A stretch of 64,000 nt of DNA from NVTR01 sp036479015 (GTDB lineage: Bacteria; Pseudomonadota; Alphaproteobacteria; Rhodobacterales; Rhodobacteraceae). The position numbers and the translations under genes are program-made. Of this stretch, positions 60,556-64,000 are shown piece after piece. The first letter of the stretch is position 1, and each line of letters begins with the position of its first letter. The notes under the pieces are model-generated. The model worked only from the letters and a program-made list of their open reading frames with translations, was not told the DNA's origin and ran no database searches. The stretch covers positions 74,175 to 138,174 of the forward strand of contig JAZGFB010000018.1 of assembly GCA_036479015.1 (NCBI GenBank), written 5' to 3'.

Positions 60556-61389
60556 TTAAAGTTGCTCAGGCGATTCCCAATCCTCGAGGTCATTGAAACC
60601 GATAAAATTCAAGACGACCGTTTCAGTCAAAACCTCGAAAGAACCAAGTAGTTCCAAAAGGTTGAAGTCGTCGATACCAAGAAATCCGGCAAAATCAATT
60701 CGGCATCCAATTTTTTTGATTGGAAATGTTGATGTAAATGTTTGAATTATTCCGCCGGATAAAATCGCATCTCCAAATAATTCACAGCTTGGTACATCCG
60801 TTTCCTCTTCCGAGAAAAATAATATTTCGGCATTCACTTTCAACGTGTTCAATTTGGAAATCACTATCTTCGGAACATGGTGTTTTCCCGCGATGTCCAA
60901 TTCGTGAAGTAGTAACAATGGGTTTTGAGAATTTTGGCCATTTTCAAAATTTACGTTTGAGCGAAATGGTTGGAGATGTTTTATCAGTTCTAGAAACTTT
61001 GGATCGCATTGAGCGCGCAGCAAATCCATTGTTGCATTGCCTTTCTCCCAGCCAGAAACTGTTCTGAAAAGAGGAAATGAAAGTTGCCTCTTTTGCTTTT
61101 TTGTTAATTTTGGCGATGAGCCATTGGCAATCAAAAAAATCAAATTGTCCAAAATGGCTCTGTGGCCATTAATAATTTCATGAAATTCAATGCTGAACTG
61201 GTCGAGGTCAGGTGCGACGACCCACGAGAGGTCTACATTGCAAATCCTGCGTTCATTCAGAAATTCAGTTTTGATTGTTGAATTCTCATCAGAAAAAACC
61301 CGAACTAATTCCGATTGGAAATTCTGCGTTCTTTTTCTTAGGTGCAAGGCCCTCTTTTGTACTATTGAAAAATCGATGTTCGTCCTCAA
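60556..61389 (-). CDS. AT-rich hypothetical protein coupled to rimO
   Basis: A 277-residue protein of unknown family, clearly AT-richer than its neighbours, so probably acquired. It is mostly helical at the start (ALHLRKRTQNFQSELVRVF) and in the middle, with NPLLLLHELDIAGKHH (about 162-177), a pattern resembling hypothetical proteins with a HEPN-like Leu-His core, and a beta-rich C-terminus. No catalytic motif is evident. TTG 61389 overlaps the rimO stop and has GGGGAAGG just upstream; GTG 61404 is an alternative start. The frame converges on the yigZ-like gene. Confidence 0.6.
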   Translation of the reverse strand: MRTNIDFSIVQKRALHLRKRTQNFQSELVRVFSDENSTIKTEFLNERRICNVDLSWVVAPDLDQFSIEFHEIINGHRAILDNLIFLIANGSSPKLTKKQKRQLSFPLFRTVSGWEKGNATMDLLRAQCDPKFLELIKHLQPFRSNVNFENGQNSQNPLLLLHELDIAGKHHVPKIVISKLNTLKVNAEILFFSEEETDVPSCELFGDAILSGGIIQTFTSTFPIKKIGCRIDFAGFLGIDDFNLLELLGSFEVLTETVVLNFIGFNDLEDWESPEQL

Positions 61390-62747
61390 ACAACCTTCCC
61401 CCACAAATCATACTCCCCCGCCTCATCCACTTCCACCTCAACGATATCCCCCACCGAAATCCCCTCAAACCCGTCATCAATAAACAAGTTCCCGTCAATC
61501 TCTGGCGCATCCGCCTGCGTCCGGCACGTGGCCGCGTCCGCGTCCACCTCATCCACAATCACCTGCAAACGCGTGCCGACCTTAGCCGCCAGCTTGGCCT
61601 CTGAAATTCCCTGCGCGCGGGCCATGAACCGGTCCCAGCGTTCTTGCTTGACCTCGCCAGCCACTTGCCCCGGCAACCCATTGCTGCGCGCCCCGGCCAC
61701 ATCTTCGTACTGAAAACACCCAACCCGATCCAACTGCGCCTCATCCAGCCAGTCCAGCAGCACCTGAAATTCCGCCTCGGTCTCGCCGGGATAACCCACA
61801 ATAAATGTCGAGCGTAACGCAATCTCGGGGCACACATCGCGCCACGCCGCGATCTCATCCAGCGTTTTCGCCGCCGCCGCAGGCCGCGCCATACGCCGCA
61901 AAACCGCCGGGTCCGCGTGCTGGAACGGAATGTCCAGATACGGCAGTACCAACCCGTCCGCCATCAGCGGCACCAGGTCGCGCACAAACGGATACGGGTA
62001 CACGTAATGCAGCCGCACCCAGGCGCCAAGCGACCCCAGATCGCGCGCCAACCCCAGGATCGGGGCCTTGTCATCGCGCCCCTTCCAGTCGGTGCCATAG
62101 GCGCTGGTATCCTGGCTGATCACCAGCAGTTCCTTAACGCCCGCATCGACCAGACGCTCGGCTTCGCGCAGTACCGCGTGGGCTGGGCGTGACGCCAATC
62201 GCCCGCGCATATCCGGGATAATGCAGAACTTGCACTTATGGTTGCAACCTTCTGATATTTTTAGATAACTGTAATGCCGCGGCGTCAAAGACACCCCCGA
62301 TGCCGGCAGCAAATCCACAAACGGATCAGGGCTGGGCGGCACAGCCCTATGCACCGCGTCCAGCACCGCTTCGTACTGGTGCGGCCCGGTCACGGCCAAC
62401 ACTTTGGGGTGCGCGCCGGTGATATATTCCGCCTCGGCCCCCAGGCAACCGGTCACAATGACCTTGCCGTTCTCGGCCAACGCCTCGCCGATGGCTTGCA
62501 GGCTTTCCGCCTTAGCTGAATCCAAAAACCCGCAGGTGTTCACAATCACCGCATCCGCGCCCGCGTAATCCGGTGAAATCCCGTACCCCTCGGCCCGCAA
62601 CCGTGTCAAAATACGCTCGCTGTCCACCAGTGCCTTGGGGCAACCAAGGCTGACCATGCCGATGCTCGGCTGGCCGGGGCGGGCGGGGTCCGAAATCTTG
62701 GCCTTGGGCGCAAGATCGGGGCGAAGGGCAGGCGGGTTCTGTGTCAT
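61386..62747 (-). CDS. rimO: ribosomal protein S12 methylthiotransferase
   Basis: A 453-residue radical-SAM enzyme that methylthiolates Asp of ribosomal protein S12. The N-terminal UPF0004 domain has Cys36, Cys72 and Cys101; the radical-SAM cluster CNHKCKFC has Cys168, Cys172 and Cys175; a C-terminal TRAM domain ends the protein. Start ATG 62747 (MTQNPPALRPD). The stop overlaps the start of the AT-rich hypothetical gene. Confidence 0.95.
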   Translation of the reverse strand: MTQNPPALRPDLAPKAKISDPARPGQPSIGMVSLGCPKALVDSERILTRLRAEGYGISPDYAGADAVIVNTCGFLDSAKAESLQAIGEALAENGKVIVTGCLGAEAEYITGAHPKVLAVTGPHQYEAVLDAVHRAVPPSPDPFVDLLPASGVSLTPRHYSYLKISEGCNHKCKFCIIPDMRGRLASRPAHAVLREAERLVDAGVKELLVISQDTSAYGTDWKGRDDKAPILGLARDLGSLGAWVRLHYVYPYPFVRDLVPLMADGLVLPYLDIPFQHADPAVLRRMARPAAAAKTLDEIAAWRDVCPEIALRSTFIVGYPGETEAEFQVLLDWLDEAQLDRVGCFQYEDVAGARSNGLPGQVAGEVKQERWDRFMARAQGISEAKLAAKVGTRLQVIVDEVDADAATCRTQADAPEIDGNLFIDDGFEGISVGDIVEVEVDEAGEYDLWGKVV

Positions 62748-63187
62748 GGGGGCGGTAAACCACACTTAAAGTGCCCGCGAAAGCAATCATCTCTTCTTAA
62801 TTGCGTCGCCCATTGCAGGGCAAAAACCCGCATGATGGGCGGCACCTGACCCTGGTTGAAAGTAAAGCACCTCGGATATTTTGTAAGCAGGCCCGTGCGA
62901 TTGGCATTCAGCACTCGACTGATAATACCCTAGGATACCGTACCGGTCACCGCTTAAATGAAAACCCGAAGCGCAATAAAAGCGCGCCATGTCAGCTGGC
63001 TGTGTGCCCAGTCCTAAGCGAACCAGTCTCGCCCCCAAGCCCCCTGATAACAGGAATTTATCAGGGAAAAATGCGATTTTCCTCGGAATCCATGAAACTG
63101 GTGTGGCGTTCCTAATTTTCCAAAAATTTGCCTCGGATCATACCGGAAAGACATCAACAACAGTAATTTTTTTAGTATAAGTAAAAC
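62748..63187. other. gene-poor stretch with a doubtful 83-codon frame
   Basis: About 440 bases without a secure gene. An open frame at 62787-63038 on the minus strand could code a Tyr/Gly/Cys-rich peptide ending in AHHAGFCPAMGDAIKKR; an opposite-strand frame of similar size also exists. Neither has a convincing ribosome site. The last 70 bases are AT-rich and lead into the promoter at 63188. Confidence 0.3.
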
Positions 63188-63216
63188 TTGACAGACTCAG
63201 TTTTATTGTCCACAAT
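63188..63216 (+). promoter_or_regulatory. probable promoter giving a leaderless transcript
   Basis: Perfect TTGACA (63188-63193), 17-base spacer, CACAAT (63211-63216). Transcription would start at about 63223, next to ATG 63224, which has no Shine-Dalgarno. Confidence 0.55.
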
Positions 63217-63223
63217 TTTAGTC

Positions 63224-63862
63224 ATGCTAAAAAAATCAACTGCAGCCAACCGTAAAAACGAATTGGAACTTGGTGAACAACTGAGGCTAAGCCGGAAACA
63301 GGCGTCGTTGACGATGCAGTATGTCGCCGACAATGCTGGGCTTTCGGTTGGGTTTATTTCCCAGGTCGAACGCGGGTTGACGGTGCCGTCTTTATCCTCA
63401 CTACGCTCAATCGCCGGGGTGTTGGGAAGGCCGATTTCACATTTTCTGGAACAACCGGGCAGTAGCGCCGATACGACCCGTGAAAAAGACCGGGTAAATT
63501 ATAGTGTTGGCCAGGGCGCGCTATCATACGAGCGCATTTCCGCAAAATTCCCCGACAGCACTATCCGCTCGGTCATCGTGCATGAACCGCCGGGTCATCG
63601 AAATGAACCCATCAACCATGAGGGCGAGGAACTCTTTTATATACTAGAGGGTGAGATCACGGTTGAGGTCGAGGGAGAGCGCAAAATCTTGCGCCGTGGT
63701 GACTCAATACATTTTGACTCACATAAAACCCATTCCACCTGGAACCATACAGACAAAACCGCCGCCATGCTCTGGTGCGGCACAATGGATGTTTTCGGCG
63801 ATGACACGACCGACCCAATTCACAAGAACAAAAACAAGAAAACTATAATTTCTAAGACCTAG
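63224..63862 (+). CDS. XRE-family regulator with cupin domain
   Basis: A 212-residue transcription factor. Helix-turn-helix at about 17-72 (LRLSRKQASLTMQYVADNAGLSVGFISQVERG), then a cupin sensor domain at about 125-185 (NHEGEELFYILEGEITVEVEGE, RRGDSIHFDSHKTHSTWN). Such proteins (PuuR/SutR-like) control small-molecule catabolism or transport. The gene is followed 11 bases later by a solute-binding protein gene on the same strand, so it likely controls that transporter. Confidence 0.9.
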   Translation: MLKKSTAANRKNELELGEQLRLSRKQASLTMQYVADNAGLSVGFISQVERGLTVPSLSSLRSIAGVLGRPISHFLEQPGSSADTTREKDRVNYSVGQGALSYERISAKFPDSTIRSVIVHEPPGHRNEPINHEGEELFYILEGEITVEVEGERKILRRGDSIHFDSHKTHSTWNHTDKTAAMLWCGTMDVFGDDTTDPIHKNKNKKTIISKT

Positions 63863-63873
63863 GGAGAAGAAAG

Positions 63874-64000
63874 ATGAACTATTGGAAAACAACCCTTGCC
63901 GCCGGGCTTTTGGCGGCGACATCATTATCAACACCTGCCATTTCAGGTGGTGTTCTGCGCTTGGATGAGGTGGCGGTTGGCGAACTCGACCCGGCCAAGG
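63874..64000 (+). CDS. ABC transporter substrate-binding protein, family 5, 3' end outside window
   Basis: Only the first 42 residues are visible. MNYWKTTLAAGLLAATSLSTPAIS looks like a signal peptide and GGVLRLDEVAVGELDPAK resembles the start of peptide/opine family 5 binding proteins (SBP_bac_5), but the fragment is short. AGGGAGAAG precedes the ATG. It is probably the first gene of a transporter operon regulated by the XRE-cupin protein just upstream. Confidence 0.7.
   Translation, partial: MNYWKTTLAAGLLAATSLSTPAISGGVLRLDEVAVGELDPAK

Overview
The window looks like chromosomal DNA of a marine alphaproteobacterium of the order Rhodobacterales (Roseobacter group). The evidence is the gene set: small families common in that group (DUF1150 behind an Hsp20, DUF1467 behind methylmalonyl-CoA epimerase, a Cys-rich DUF6455 protein, DUF465/YdcH, a Hint-domain protein, the TIGR01459-type HAD protein), a fused ATP sulfurylase/APS kinase, UbiK, a CIRCE-controlled groESL, and short intergenic repeats of a kind I associate with this group. 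I see no rRNA, tRNA, CRISPR array, integrase, transposase or phage structural gene.

Layout. 1-3124 is a minus-strand run (ribF, cut by the window edge, MaoC-like hydratase, HAD protein, Mn-dependent pyrophosphatase). 3218-10897 is mostly plus: DUF2161 nuclease-like protein, a minus-strand TbpB-like lipoprotein, CIRCE-groES-groEL, a strongly structured intergenic stretch, yccF, a bactofilin-like membrane protein, an EamA exporter and a lipase-like protein. 10930-12755 holds purK-purE and ydcH. 12928-14974 holds hsp20, DUF1150, cytochrome b561 and phzF. 14985-23124 is mainly minus: sat-cysC, RES-domain protein, trxB, Hint protein, pgeF-midA-lgt. 23207-26406 is plus: ubiK, ybjN-like, proC-csaA-dehydrogenase. 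26419-36326 holds tdk, a hypothetical regulator-like gene, the divergent hupE/DUF4198 pair, a trans-sulfuration enzyme, carB and a GT87-like membrane protein. 36520-43223 holds aspS, two Flp-like mini-proteins, GNAT, a receiver protein, mce-DUF1467, EI24 and nitroreductase.

The most distinctive block is 43468-52443, all on the minus strand. An ABC importer (ATPase, fused permease, binding protein) is followed by a Pgt-like regulatory unit: an AAA+ response regulator, a sensor kinase and a periplasmic protein that is a clear paralogue of the transporter's own binding protein. Matching inverted repeats (GGGTyA-N4-TGACCC) lie in front of both the transporter and the regulatory operon. I infer a substrate-sensing uptake system for a phosphorylated organic compound.

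52953-64000 is mixed: an MFS exporter, FkbM methyltransferase, M48 lipoprotein-amidohydrolase-dgkA, a DUF6455 gene behind a perfect FNR box, a globin, an IMPACT-family protein, an AT-rich unknown gene coupled to rimO, and an XRE-cupin regulator that appears leaderless and precedes a family 5 solute-binding protein cut by the window edge.

All calls come from reading the sequence by eye. No alignment, structure or database search was run.
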